In this document: in pieces, positions 1-6,289 of the stretch
How the letters are laid out: each line of letters starts with the position of its first letter
Position numbering within the stretch: position 1 is the first letter of the stretch
Origin: JBPOHE01 sp052035915
Lineage (GTDB): Bacteria; Pseudomonadota; Gammaproteobacteria; Chromatiales; Chromatiaceae
DNA length: 18,976 nt
Reading direction: 5' to 3'
NCBI GenBank assembly: GCA_052035915.1
Contig: JBPOHE010000080.1
Location: 1 to 18,976, forward strand
Notes under the pieces: model-generated
What the model was told of the DNA's origin: nothing
What the model saw: the letters and a program-made list of their open reading frames with translations, nothing else
The model's database searches: none
Program-made: the position numbers and the translations under genes

Positions 1-47
1 CCGTGTCCAATCTCAACTGGCAGATCCAGGGCGGCGGGGGGAATTGA
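1..47 (+). CDS. Possible 3' end of a gene cut by the window edge
   Basis: Reading from base 3, the frame gives VSNLNWQIQGGGGN and then TGA at 45-47. The Gly-rich tail and the use of G/C at third positions are compatible with the C-terminus of a real protein. There is too little sequence to name a family. The dense repeat and hairpin DNA beginning right after the stop fits an intergenic boundary. It could equally be non-coding. Confidence 0.3.
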   Translation, partial: VSNLNWQIQGGGGN

Positions 48-65
48 GGGCGGTAGGAGACGGTG

Positions 66-97
66 AGCCCTTCGACGGCTCGCCGCTCAGGGCGAAC
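66..97. repeat. Dispersed CCTGAGC..CCTTCG-type repeat, copy 1
   Basis: The top strand reads CCCTTCGACGGCTC and then GCTCAGGGCGAAC. This matches the general form of the short repeats scattered through many proteobacterial genomes (reverse complement GTTCGCCCTGAGC..CCGTCGAAGGG). A related copy is at 157-180 and a coding one at 777-799. Assignment to this family rests on recognised sequence similarity, not on a search. Confidence 0.55.
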
Positions 98-123
98 TGC
101 CTGTCTGCCGACAGGCGGTTCGC
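92..123. repeat. Strong 14-bp stem-loop
   Basis: GCGAACTGCCTGTC (92-105), loop TGCC (106-109), GACAGGCGGTTCGC (110-123). The arms pair over 14 positions, 13 Watson-Crick plus one T/G wobble (98/117). It begins 45 bp after the stop at 45-47, so it could help end transcription of the upstream gene, but no T-run follows it. Its left arm overlaps the end of the repeat at 66-97, so a REP-like element is the better guess. Confidence 0.6.
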
Positions 124-156
124 TTCGTTCGCCACAGCCTACCCTGATGGGTGGCG

Positions 157-180
157 CTCCTTCGGCCAAGCTCAGGACAG
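157..180. repeat. Dispersed CCTGAGC..CCTTCG-type repeat, copy 2
   Basis: CTCCTTCGGCCAAGCTCAGG followed by ACAG; the reverse complement has the recognisable CTGTCCTGAGCTTGGCCGAAGGAG form. It belongs to the same loose family as 66-97 and 777-799. Confidence 0.55.
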
Positions 181-244
181 TTCCCCATGGCGACCAGCCT
201 CCCTCAAGATCCGCGGTGCGGACCGACTCAGACCGCTAGGCTAG

Positions 245-322
245 TGTTGAGGCGTCAGCCGAAACCCAGTTTCTTGGTTTCCGGCTAAGAGCTGGGATTC
301 GCTACGCTCATCACCAGCCTAC
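245..322 (+). repeat. Dispersed repeat, left copy (opposite to 18769-18850)
   Basis: The unit contains GTTGAGGCG, then GAAACCCAGTTTCTTGGT, then AGCTGGGATTCGCT, then CCAGCCTAC. The reverse complement of 18769-18850 has the same blocks in the same order with modest changes. Within the unit, GAAACCCAG and CTGGGATTCGC form an imperfect inverted repeat, so it can fold. It is non-coding and resembles the AACCCAGCCTAC-type intergenic repeats of gammaproteobacteria. Confidence 0.6.
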
Positions 323-370
323 GACCCGGATGCCAATGGGTGGCTCCGGGCATGGGCCTTTGTAGCCGAT

Positions 371-475
371 TTTTCGTTCTCTATTTGAGAACAATGCCGC
401 TCCAGGAGAGATATTGTTCTATTTAGAAGAACGAAGAATGGCCATTTTCAACCGAGGCCCGGAAGGCCGAGCCGT
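371..475 (+). repeat. Double-hairpin intergenic repeat, copy A (upstream of rdgC)
   Basis: The first hairpin is GTTCTC (376-381), loop TATTT, GAGAAC (387-392). The second is GTTCT (416-420), 7-nt loop, AGAAC (428-432). The outward flanks AGAACAAT and ATTGTTCT make the two halves mirror images. The right flank GGCCATTTTCA and GGCCCGGAA is shared with copy B. The element is AT-rich in a GC-rich setting. It shares architecture with 1616-1720 and, reversed, with 13025-13116. Confidence 0.75.
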
Positions 476-572
476 ACCCTCCTCGGCTGAAGATGGGTTA
501 ACACCCATCCTGCGCCTGCTTTGTCAAGGAGGGAGCCAACTGATCGGTGGTAAGTTGCCGGGAGAGATCCGC

Positions 573-601
573 TTGGTTCCTCGTCCGGGCCCATGGATAA
601 T
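573..601 (+). promoter_or_regulatory. Candidate sigma-70 promoter of rdgC
   Basis: TTGGTT (573-578), a 17-bp spacer, and GATAAT (596-601). The -10 matches consensus at 5 of 6 positions and the -35 at 3 of 6. Transcription would start near 608, just ahead of the Shine-Dalgarno GGAGG at 614-618, giving a leader of about 20 nt. Called by eye only. Confidence 0.4.
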
Positions 602-627
602 GCGAGCTTTTTTGGAGGGGATGGGGT

Positions 628-1572
628 ATGTGGTTCAAGAATCTGCGTTTCTACCGTCTGGACGCCGGTTTTGAAGCGGGGGAGGAGGCTCTTGCGGAGG
701 CCATGGAGGGGCAGCGTTTCCGACCCTGTGGCAGCCTGCAGCCGATGAGCCTGGGCTGGGTCGCCCCGATGCCTGCCCTGAGCCGGGCCGAAGGGGGCGA
801 GGAGACCGGGCCGCTGGTGCATGTGGTGAACGGCTGTTTTCTTCTTTGCGCCCGCAAGGAAGAACGTGTGCTGCCGGCCGCGGTGGTGAACGAGGCCCTG
901 AATCTCCGCATCAAGGAGATCGAGCTGGAAGAGTCACGGCAGGTACGCCGCAAAGAAAAGCAGGAGATCAAGGAGCAGTTGGTGCAGGAACTCCTGCCGC
1001 GGGCCTTCACCCGCTCCAAGCGCTACTCGGCCTACCTCGCCCCCGGGCAGCGCCTCCTGGTGGCCGATGCGGCGACCGCGAGCCTCGCCGAGGAACTGTT
1101 GAGCCTGTTGCGCGAAGGTCTGGGAAGCCTGCCGGCGCGCCCGCTCAAGGTGTTGGGAAATCCCTCCGAGGTGATGACCGGCTGGTTGGAGCGGCAGGAA
1201 TGCCATCCTGGGTTCAGTCTTGGGGATGAGTGCGAGTTGGTGGACCCGGCCCTGGAAGGGGGGACTGTCCGTTGTCGCCGTCAGGATCTCGCCGCCGAGG
1301 AGATCCAATCCCATCTACAGGCGGGGAAGAAGGTCAGAAGCCTGGCCTTGATCTGGGAGGAGCGCCTCTCCGGGATCCTGACCGAGGAGCTGGCGGTGAA
1401 GCGACTCAAGTTTCTCGATCTGGTCAAGGAGGAGTCTTCCAAGGTGGCGGCGGAAGAGGCCGCCGCCCGGTTCGACGCCGACTTTTCCCTCATGACCCTG
1501 GAGTTGCAGCGGTGGCTACCGGTTTTGATCCAGGCTTGCGGGGGTGAGGAAGCCCCGGTTGCTCAGGGCTGA
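628..1572 (+). CDS. rdgC: Recombination-associated protein RdgC
   Basis: A 314-residue protein that I recognise as RdgC. It starts MWFKNLRFYRL, contains CARKEERVLP, LLPRAFTRSKRY and RLKFLDLV, and ends near RFDADFSLMTLEL, all family hallmarks. In E. coli, RdgC (about 303 residues) is a ring-shaped, sequence-independent DNA-binding protein of the nucleoid that limits RecA activity. The ATG at 628 has GGAGG 9 nt upstream; an upstream ATG at 621 is out of frame. Compared with E. coli there is a short insertion, PALSRAEGG, at about residues 50-58, matching a dispersed DNA repeat (777-799). The gene stands alone between two same-orientation copies of a double-hairpin repeat, with its own likely promoter. 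Confidence 0.95.
   Translation: MWFKNLRFYRLDAGFEAGEEALAEAMEGQRFRPCGSLQPMSLGWVAPMPALSRAEGGEETGPLVHVVNGCFLLCARKEERVLPAAVVNEALNLRIKEIELEESRQVRRKEKQEIKEQLVQELLPRAFTRSKRYSAYLAPGQRLLVADAATASLAEELLSLLREGLGSLPARPLKVLGNPSEVMTGWLERQECHPGFSLGDECELVDPALEGGTVRCRRQDLAAEEIQSHLQAGKKVRSLALIWEERLSGILTEELAVKRLKFLDLVKEESSKVAAEEAAARFDADFSLMTLELQRWLPVLIQACGGEEAPVAQG
777..799 (+). repeat. CCTGAGC..CCGAAGG repeat carried inside rdgC
   Basis: CCTGAGCCGGGCCGAAGGGG lies in frame in rdgC and encodes the peptide LSRAEGG. It belongs to the same loose family as the intergenic copies at 66-97 and 157-180. From memory, E. coli RdgC has only a few residues here (PMGSHSDALTHV against PMPALSRAEGGEETGPLVHV here), so the repeat appears to be an in-frame insertion in a surface loop. 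Confidence 0.5.
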
Positions 1573-1615
1573 TTCGTCATACTTCCGGCGTTCCCGGGCC
1601 TCAGCGTTTTTACCC

Positions 1616-1720
1616 GGTTTTTGTTCTAAATTTTAGAACAATCCCCTTAAATATTGATCAATTGTTCTCTTGATGAGAACGAAAATCGGCCATTTTCAGC
1701 CCAGGCCCGGAACCTGGGCT
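1616..1720 (+). repeat. Double-hairpin intergenic repeat, copy B (downstream of rdgC)
   Basis: The first half is a near-perfect palindrome, TTGTTCTAAA T TTTAGAACAA (1621-1641). The second is GTTCTC (1664-1669), loop TTGAT, GAGAAC (1675-1680). The right flank CGAAAATCGGCCATTTTCAG leads into an 8-bp hairpin AGCCCAGG/CCTGGGCT (1698-1720) around CCCGGAA. It has the same orientation as copy A. Lying about 50 bp after the rdgC stop, it may also act as a transcription barrier. Confidence 0.75.
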
Positions 1721-1734
1721 GGGAAAGCAGAGTA

Positions 1735-1796
1735 GGTCGGCAATCCTTTGCCGACCCTCCCTGATCGGCATCAAATGGCGGCAAGGGGTTGCCGCC
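1735..1796. repeat. Pair of REP-like hairpins
   Basis: Hairpin 1 is GGTCGGCAA/TTGCCGACC with a 4-nt loop (1735-1756). Hairpin 2 is GGCGGCAA/TTGCCGCC with loop GGGG (1777-1796). Both stems are perfect and share a GCAA/TTGC top. They lie between the convergent genes rdgC and the CNNM/CorC gene, so they could act as bidirectional transcription stops, though T-runs are missing. The similarity of the two stems suggests a repeated element. Confidence 0.6.
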
Positions 1797-1829
1797 CTAC
1801 GAACTCATCCCGACCCGGCGGTCTCGGCC

Positions 1830-3452
1830 TCAAGCCGTGACGGGCTTCGCCGTCTCGGCCTCGGCGGTCGCGGTCTCCAGGGGCTCGGGGGTCGGGGCAA
1901 CCGCCTCGGCGACCTCGGGCGTCTGGGGCTTGATGGTCTCGTCTTCGAGCTTGATCTCGGAGCCGTCATAGACGGCCGAGGCGATACGCTCCGCCTCCTT
2001 CAGTTCCTCTTCCCGGGCCGCCTGTTCGCTGCTTGGGGGAGAGGACATATCCGACAATTGAATGCTGCCGTCCTCCGCCACCGCCGTATCCTGGAACAAC
2101 ACCTTGGTGATCCGGTGGTTGTCCATTTCGAGTACTTTCAGCCGGGCGGACTCGAGTTCGACCTTGTCGCCGACCTTGGGGATGCGTCCGAGCTGGTGAT
2201 AGACCAGACCGGCGAGGGTGACATAGTCGCCCTCCGGGAAGGGGAAATTCACCGCCACCTCGAGATCGGAGAGGCGGATCGCCGCGTCGATGACATACTG
2301 GCTGCCTTCGAGTTTCTTGATGTGGCGATGCTGCCGGGTGAATTCATCCGCGTATTCGCCGACGATCTCTTCGAGGATGTCCTCCAGGGTGATGACGCCG
2401 GCGGTGCCGCCGTACTCGTCCACCACCACCGCCATCTGCTGGCGCTGGCGTTTGAATTCCTTGAGCAACTGACTCAACGACTTGGACTCGGGAATGATGT
2501 GCGGTGGACGCATGATCTCCCCAACCCGGTTGTTCAGGATCTCCGGGTCGTCCTTGGAGTCGGCGATCTTGCTCAGGAGTTCCTTGATCACCACCACGCC
2601 GACGATATGGTCGAGGTTGTTCTCGAATACCGGATAACGGGCATGGCGGCTGTCGCGGAACAACATCACGGCCTCGCCGATGCTGGCGTTGGCGGACAGG
2701 GCGATGATCTCGGTGCGGGGGATCATGGCCTCGCGCACCGAGTGCTCGTCGAGATCGAACACCCCGCGAATCATCTTGGTTTCCTCGGGATTGAGGACGC
2801 CTTCTTTCTCGCTGGCGCTCAAAATGGTGCGGATCTCCTCCTCCGACATGGAGAAATGGCCTTCGCCATGGCCGGCCAGATCCCGTTGACCGAAGATCCA
2901 GAGCAGGGCGTTGGAGGACTTGTTCATGATCCAGATCATCCAGGACAGGGAGCGATAGAGCATGTTGACGGTCCAGGCCACCGCCAGGCTCAGTTTTTCC
3001 GCCTTGTGGAAGGCCAGCACCTTGGGCGCCAGCTCACCACCCACGACATGGAGGTAGGAGATGATGATGAAACCGAAGATATAGGCCATGGTATGGGCGA
3101 TATGGACGATGGCGTGGCCCTCGCCGAACCAGTGGGAGGCGTATTCGAACACCGGATCGAAGATCTTGGTCATGGTTACGATGCCTATGGCGCCGAGACC
3201 CATGGAGACCACGGTGATGCCGATCTGGGTTACCGAGTAAAAGCGCTCGGGTTCGTTGTGAAGCAGTTGGACGATCTTGGCATTTTTGTTGCCCATGTCG
3301 GCGAGCTGCTTGATGCGGCTGCGGCGGGCGGAGGTGAGAGCGATTTCGGAGCCGACGAAAAAGGCATTTCCGGCCACCAGTAAGAGTACGCCGATGAGTT
3401 CCCAGAAGACATTGATGTCCAGAGCCGTGGGAGCGGGGACCGCACCTTCCAT
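1830..3452 (-). CDS. CNNM/CorC (HlyC) family integral membrane protein
   Basis: A 540-residue inner-membrane protein of the CNNM/CorC/HlyC family (YtfL/PaeA- or YoaE-like), linked in different members to Mg2+, Co2+ or polyamine export. Domains in order: an N-terminal DUF21/CNNM membrane domain (about residues 10-200, with GNAFFVGSEIALTSARRSRI typical of it), a pair of CBS domains (about 215-340, including REAMIPRTEI and MAVVVDEYGGTAGVITLEDILEEIVGE, split across the motif), and a CorC_HlyC domain (about 350-430, GDYVTLAGLVYHQLGRIPKVGD). It ends in an acidic, Pro/Glu/Ala-rich tail of about 100 residues that is probably disordered. I chose the ATG at 3452, which has AGGAGG 6 nt upstream; the frame stays open to a TTG at 3470 without support. 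Substrate unknown. Confidence 0.9.
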   Translation of the reverse strand: MEGAVPAPTALDINVFWELIGVLLLVAGNAFFVGSEIALTSARRSRIKQLADMGNKNAKIVQLLHNEPERFYSVTQIGITVVSMGLGAIGIVTMTKIFDPVFEYASHWFGEGHAIVHIAHTMAYIFGFIIISYLHVVGGELAPKVLAFHKAEKLSLAVAWTVNMLYRSLSWMIWIMNKSSNALLWIFGQRDLAGHGEGHFSMSEEEIRTILSASEKEGVLNPEETKMIRGVFDLDEHSVREAMIPRTEIIALSANASIGEAVMLFRDSRHARYPVFENNLDHIVGVVVIKELLSKIADSKDDPEILNNRVGEIMRPPHIIPESKSLSQLLKEFKRQRQQMAVVVDEYGGTAGVITLEDILEEIVGEYADEFTRQHRHIKKLEGSQYVIDAAIRLSDLEVAVNFPFPEGDYVTLAGLVYHQLGRIPKVGDKVELESARLKVLEMDNHRITKVLFQDTAVAEDGSIQLSDMSSPPSSEQAAREEELKEAERIASAVYDGSEIKLEDETIKPQTPEVAEAVAPTPEPLETATAEAETAKPVTA

Positions 3453-3649
3453 AACACCCTCCTGTATCAAATTTGAGTAGGAATAAAGACGCCCGGACTG
3501 GCGTGAGCCATGACAACCCTGGGTTCCGGGGGGGTCACATCAGGGTCCGTCTCGTTGTGATGTTGTGAAATGACGGACCGGCTCCCCGTAATATAACTGA
3601 AATGATCCGGAGTTGTTGCACCCCGGGGCTGAGCCGGGGCCTTTCCGCC

Positions 3650-4525
3650 TTATTCCCGGCGCCCGCTTTCCACTCTTTTGAGCTGGCTGGTCTGGTCCCG
3701 AACCAGGTCGGTGGCGCCAAAGGCGGGGAGTTCCGGCAGTTCCAGGCTGAAGTGATGGGTCTGGTCCAAGGCCAGTTCCACCCGGTCGGCGACGAAATCC
3801 AGCACATGCCCTCCGGCCTGACCGTCCGCGGTCAGGAAGTGCAGGTGATAGCCGGGGACACCCAGGTCCTTGACATAGGGCGGGGAGCGAAAGCCGACCA
3901 TGGTCCCGCCCACATTCTGGAAATCGAACTCGGGCTGGGTCGCGGCAATGGTGGCCAGCGGCTTGTAGGGCGGCTCCTGGCGGGGGACGCTACGGGTGCG
4001 CACGCTCTTGAAGCGCCCTTCCAGACGCAGGGCGTAAAAATAGTTGATGGAGGGCAGGCGCTGGTCCAGCCAAGACTCGATCTCCCGGAAAGGAAGATCG
4101 GCCGGCAGGCTCAGGGTCTGATCCGGATCGAAGAAGGTGACCTGGGCGAAGGGTGTCGTCAGCCGGTCTTCGGGTTCCTTGACCGCCCCGCTGGCCAAGA
4201 CCTGATGGATCTTACCGTCGATCATCAGCATCTCGCCGTCAAGGCCGTCAAAGGTGCCCAATCCCATGTCCCCGAGACGCTTCAGGTGACCGATGGGCAT
4301 ACTTCCCTCATAGACGCCGTTCAGCAGGGCGCCGATGGTGGAGACCTGGGTCAGGGTCTCGCGCCTGAAGCCCTCGGCCTGGGCCAAGGTGGCGCCCAAT
4401 CCCAGGATGGTCGCCATACAGAGCCCGCACAGGCGGCGTCCGGGTGTTGTAATCTTGACGGAAGATCCGCGGCTCAGCGCTGGAACCGGGGTTGCCGATG
4501 AGTGGATGCGGAAGGGTAAGTGCAT
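3650..4525 (-). CDS. budA: Acetolactate decarboxylase, predicted exported
   Basis: A 291-residue protein of the alpha-acetolactate decarboxylase family, which converts 2-acetolactate to acetoin plus CO2. The Zn2+ ligands are visible as GYHLHF and GGHVLDF (H227, H229, H240), with the same 2- and 11-residue spacing as in the Brevibacillus enzyme. The motifs GTFDGLDGEM and QPEFDFQNVGGTMVGFRSP also fit the family. The N-terminus is extended by about 50 residues and ends in a hydrophobic run (CGLCMATILGLGATLAQA) followed by EGF, which reads as a Sec signal peptide. The chosen ATG at 4525 has AGAAGG about 9 nt upstream; a longer open frame to 4657 has a poor context. No acetolactate synthase gene is in the window. 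It is divergent from the aminopropyltransferase-like gene at 4705. Confidence 0.88.
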   Translation of the reverse strand: MHLPFRIHSSATPVPALSRGSSVKITTPGRRLCGLCMATILGLGATLAQAEGFRRETLTQVSTIGALLNGVYEGSMPIGHLKRLGDMGLGTFDGLDGEMLMIDGKIHQVLASGAVKEPEDRLTTPFAQVTFFDPDQTLSLPADLPFREIESWLDQRLPSINYFYALRLEGRFKSVRTRSVPRQEPPYKPLATIAATQPEFDFQNVGGTMVGFRSPPYVKDLGVPGYHLHFLTADGQAGGHVLDFVADRVELALDQTHHFSLELPELPAFGATDLVRDQTSQLKRVESGRRE

Positions 4526-4704
4526 TGATTTTCGCCTTCTGGCTGTGGTGAACTCTCTTGCCCTGGATGTTCCCACAAAGAAGCTACCCCCGGAACCCAT
4601 GGCGGGGTCGAACCCGGTCGGTCCGATAGACCGAAGTCCTGGATGGGCGGGATACATCAGCGGTTTCTCACCCCTCCAACCCTCTGGCCGTCCCGGGAGG
4701 CAGC

Positions 4705-6069
4705 ATGCCCTTGATCCAACCCGTCCTTCTTCTCGCCATCGTCCTCGTCGAAGGCTATGTCAGTGTGGCGATCGAGATCCTCACCATGCGGCAGTTGATG
4801 CCCTTCGTCGGTTCCAGCGTGGTGGTCAACAGCCTCATCATCGGGATTTTTCTGCTCTTTCTCGCCCTGGGTTACTACCGGGGGGGACAACGCCAGGGCA
4901 ATCATCTGCGCATCATGGCAAGCAATTTCCTCATCGCCATGGGGTTCATCGCGGTCGGCCTGTCCTACCCGGCGATCGAGTACGGATTCGAGGCCTTCGT
5001 TAAACGCTGGGAGATGCCCTTGGGCTTTCTCGTGCTCTATCTGCTGCTGATCACCGCCCCCCTGATCTACTTCCTCGGTCAGACCGTCCCTATCGCCACC
5101 AACCTCTTCCGCACCGGTGGGGTCAGCGCCATCAGCGGGAAGGCCATGTTCCTGTCCACCATTGGCTCTTTCCTGGGGTCGGTGCTCACCTCCTTGTGGC
5201 TCATGAATACCCTGGGCGTGGCGATGACGGTGATGATCACCTTCGCCCTGTTGGCGCTCCTGACCCTGGCCATGTCCTCGGGACTTCGCTCCCTGGTCGT
5301 CCGTCTCGCACTCCTGGCACCGCTTTTCGGTGGGGCCTGGGCGCTCAATCTCAGGCATGAGCAGGAGAAGTTCCTCCTCACCAACGAATATTCCGGTTAC
5401 CAGATTTTCGGGGATAACCAAGACAACCGCTATCTGGCTATCAATCGTTCCTGGAGTTCCAAGCTGGCTCCGGACGGCCAGGGCTCATTCTGGTACATCG
5501 AACGCATCAGAGACCTGCTCAAGGGGGGGGTGGGGAGCAAGCGGGAGGTGCTTGCGCTGGGTGCCGGCGGTTTCACCCTCTCCCTGGGGGACCAGGGCGA
5601 TAACAGATACACCTATGTGGACATAGATCCGGCCATCCAGGGAGTGGTGGCCAGGGACTTCAATCCCCAGGCGGCGGGGGAATACTTTGTCGCCCAGGAT
5701 GCCAGGGTCTTTCTGCGCAATAAAAAGGAGGTCTACGATCTGGTGCTTTCGGATGTCTACACCAACAGATACGCCCTGCCGCCCCATCTGACCACGGTAG
5801 AATACATCACCGCCACCCGGGAGGCCGTGCGTCCTGGCGGGATGGTGGTGTTCAACATCCTCATGCGTCCGGACCTGGGAGATGCCTATTCCCGCAGCAT
5901 GGACGCCACGATCCGGCGGGTGTTCCCCCAGTGCCTGACCCTGTTTGAACACTATGCCGCGACGACGAAGAACATGCTCTATCTCTGTCGGCGGCTGGAG
6001 GCCCAATCCGAGCCTTATACGGACGATAGAAATCGGGTCGGGATGGACAGCCTGGCGAATCTGCTCTGA
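4705..6069 (+). CDS. Membrane-anchored spermidine synthase-like (polyamine aminopropyltransferase) protein
   Basis: 454 residues. The first 230 or so form about seven hydrophobic membrane segments. The rest is a Rossmann-type spermidine synthase domain, with the nucleotide-binding loop GAGG (286-289), DIDP (306-309), and the signature DVYTNRY..LPPHLTTVEY (350-367). This architecture matches the 'fused' spermidine synthases, in which an aminopropyltransferase-like domain follows a membrane domain. Classical enzymes have GGGDG and an LSDP/SSDP-like motif near the active site; here these are GAGGF and SDVY, so the substrate is uncertain. Start ATG 4705 is preceded by GGGAGG with about a 5-nt gap. 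It shares a 179-bp divergent intergenic region with the acetolactate decarboxylase gene. Confidence 0.85.
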   Translation: MPLIQPVLLLAIVLVEGYVSVAIEILTMRQLMPFVGSSVVVNSLIIGIFLLFLALGYYRGGQRQGNHLRIMASNFLIAMGFIAVGLSYPAIEYGFEAFVKRWEMPLGFLVLYLLLITAPLIYFLGQTVPIATNLFRTGGVSAISGKAMFLSTIGSFLGSVLTSLWLMNTLGVAMTVMITFALLALLTLAMSSGLRSLVVRLALLAPLFGGAWALNLRHEQEKFLLTNEYSGYQIFGDNQDNRYLAINRSWSSKLAPDGQGSFWYIERIRDLLKGGVGSKREVLALGAGGFTLSLGDQGDNRYTYVDIDPAIQGVVARDFNPQAAGEYFVAQDARVFLRNKKEVYDLVLSDVYTNRYALPPHLTTVEYITATREAVRPGGMVVFNILMRPDLGDAYSRSMDATIRRVFPQCLTLFEHYAATTKNMLYLCRRLEAQSEPYTDDRNRVGMDSLANLL

Positions 6070-6203
6070 GGGCCGGGGAGCGAAGGCGGCGTAAAGGTCC
6101 AGGGAGGGGGAGGAGGCCGTCTCCTCTGGGGGGCTGCAAGGTTGTCTTGGTGGAGGCTTCCGGGGTGTCGCATAAGCACTGAGCGACATCCTGGATCCGG
6201 GTA

Positions 6204-6241
6204 GGTGCGGGTTGAGCCCTTGGGGGGGCTGTTTCCGCACC
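6204..6241. terminator. Stem-loop between convergent genes
   Basis: Outer arms GGTGCGG (6204-6210) and CCGCACC (6235-6241) are perfect inverted repeats, and inside them AGCCC and GGGCT form a second pair. It lies between the convergent spermidine synthase-like and collagen-like genes, about 50 bp past the stop of the latter. There is no T-run on either strand, so it is only a possible bidirectional terminator. Confidence 0.4.
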
Positions 6242-6289
6242 CTCCGGGACGTCGCCCCACCGGAAAGGTAGGACGACGCGGTCAGGCCA

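Larger units (their letters stand above)
48..627. other. Gene-free stretch packed with repeats and hairpins
   Basis: About 580 bp with no convincing gene. In order it holds: two CCTGAGC..CCTTCG-type repeats (66-97 and 157-180) around a long hairpin (92-123); a dispersed repeat related to the right end of the window (245-322); copy A of the double-hairpin repeat (371-475); a 7-bp hairpin GATGGGT/ACCCATC (492-509); and a candidate rdgC promoter (573-601). Short open frames here run across these repeats and lack good ribosome-binding sites, so I do not annotate them. Confidence 0.7.

Noticed and set aside
371..475. GTTCT-N7-AGAAC as a LexA/SOS operator near rdgC
   Set aside because: It does not match the known gammaproteobacterial CTGT-N8-ACAG box or the alphaproteobacterial GTTC-N7-GTTC form, and it is also found after rdgC and far away.
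414..674. 86-codon frame upstream of rdgC
   Set aside because: It begins inside repeat copy A and overlaps the rdgC start; no good ribosome-binding site or recognisable family.
2058..3383. 441-codon plus-strand open frame opposite the CNNM/CorC gene
   Set aside because: It is the antisense of a gene with clear CBS and CorC domains; the translation is low-complexity His/Asp/Gly-rich, typical of antisense frames in GC-rich DNA.
4607..4635. tRNA-like T-arm motif (GGGTTCGACCCC on the minus strand) with a small hairpin beside it
   Set aside because: No acceptor stem, D-arm or anticodon arm can be formed around it.
4526..4657. 44-residue N-terminal extension of the acetolactate decarboxylase
   Set aside because: No supporting ribosome-binding site at 4657, and the extension would bury the signal peptide in the middle of the protein.
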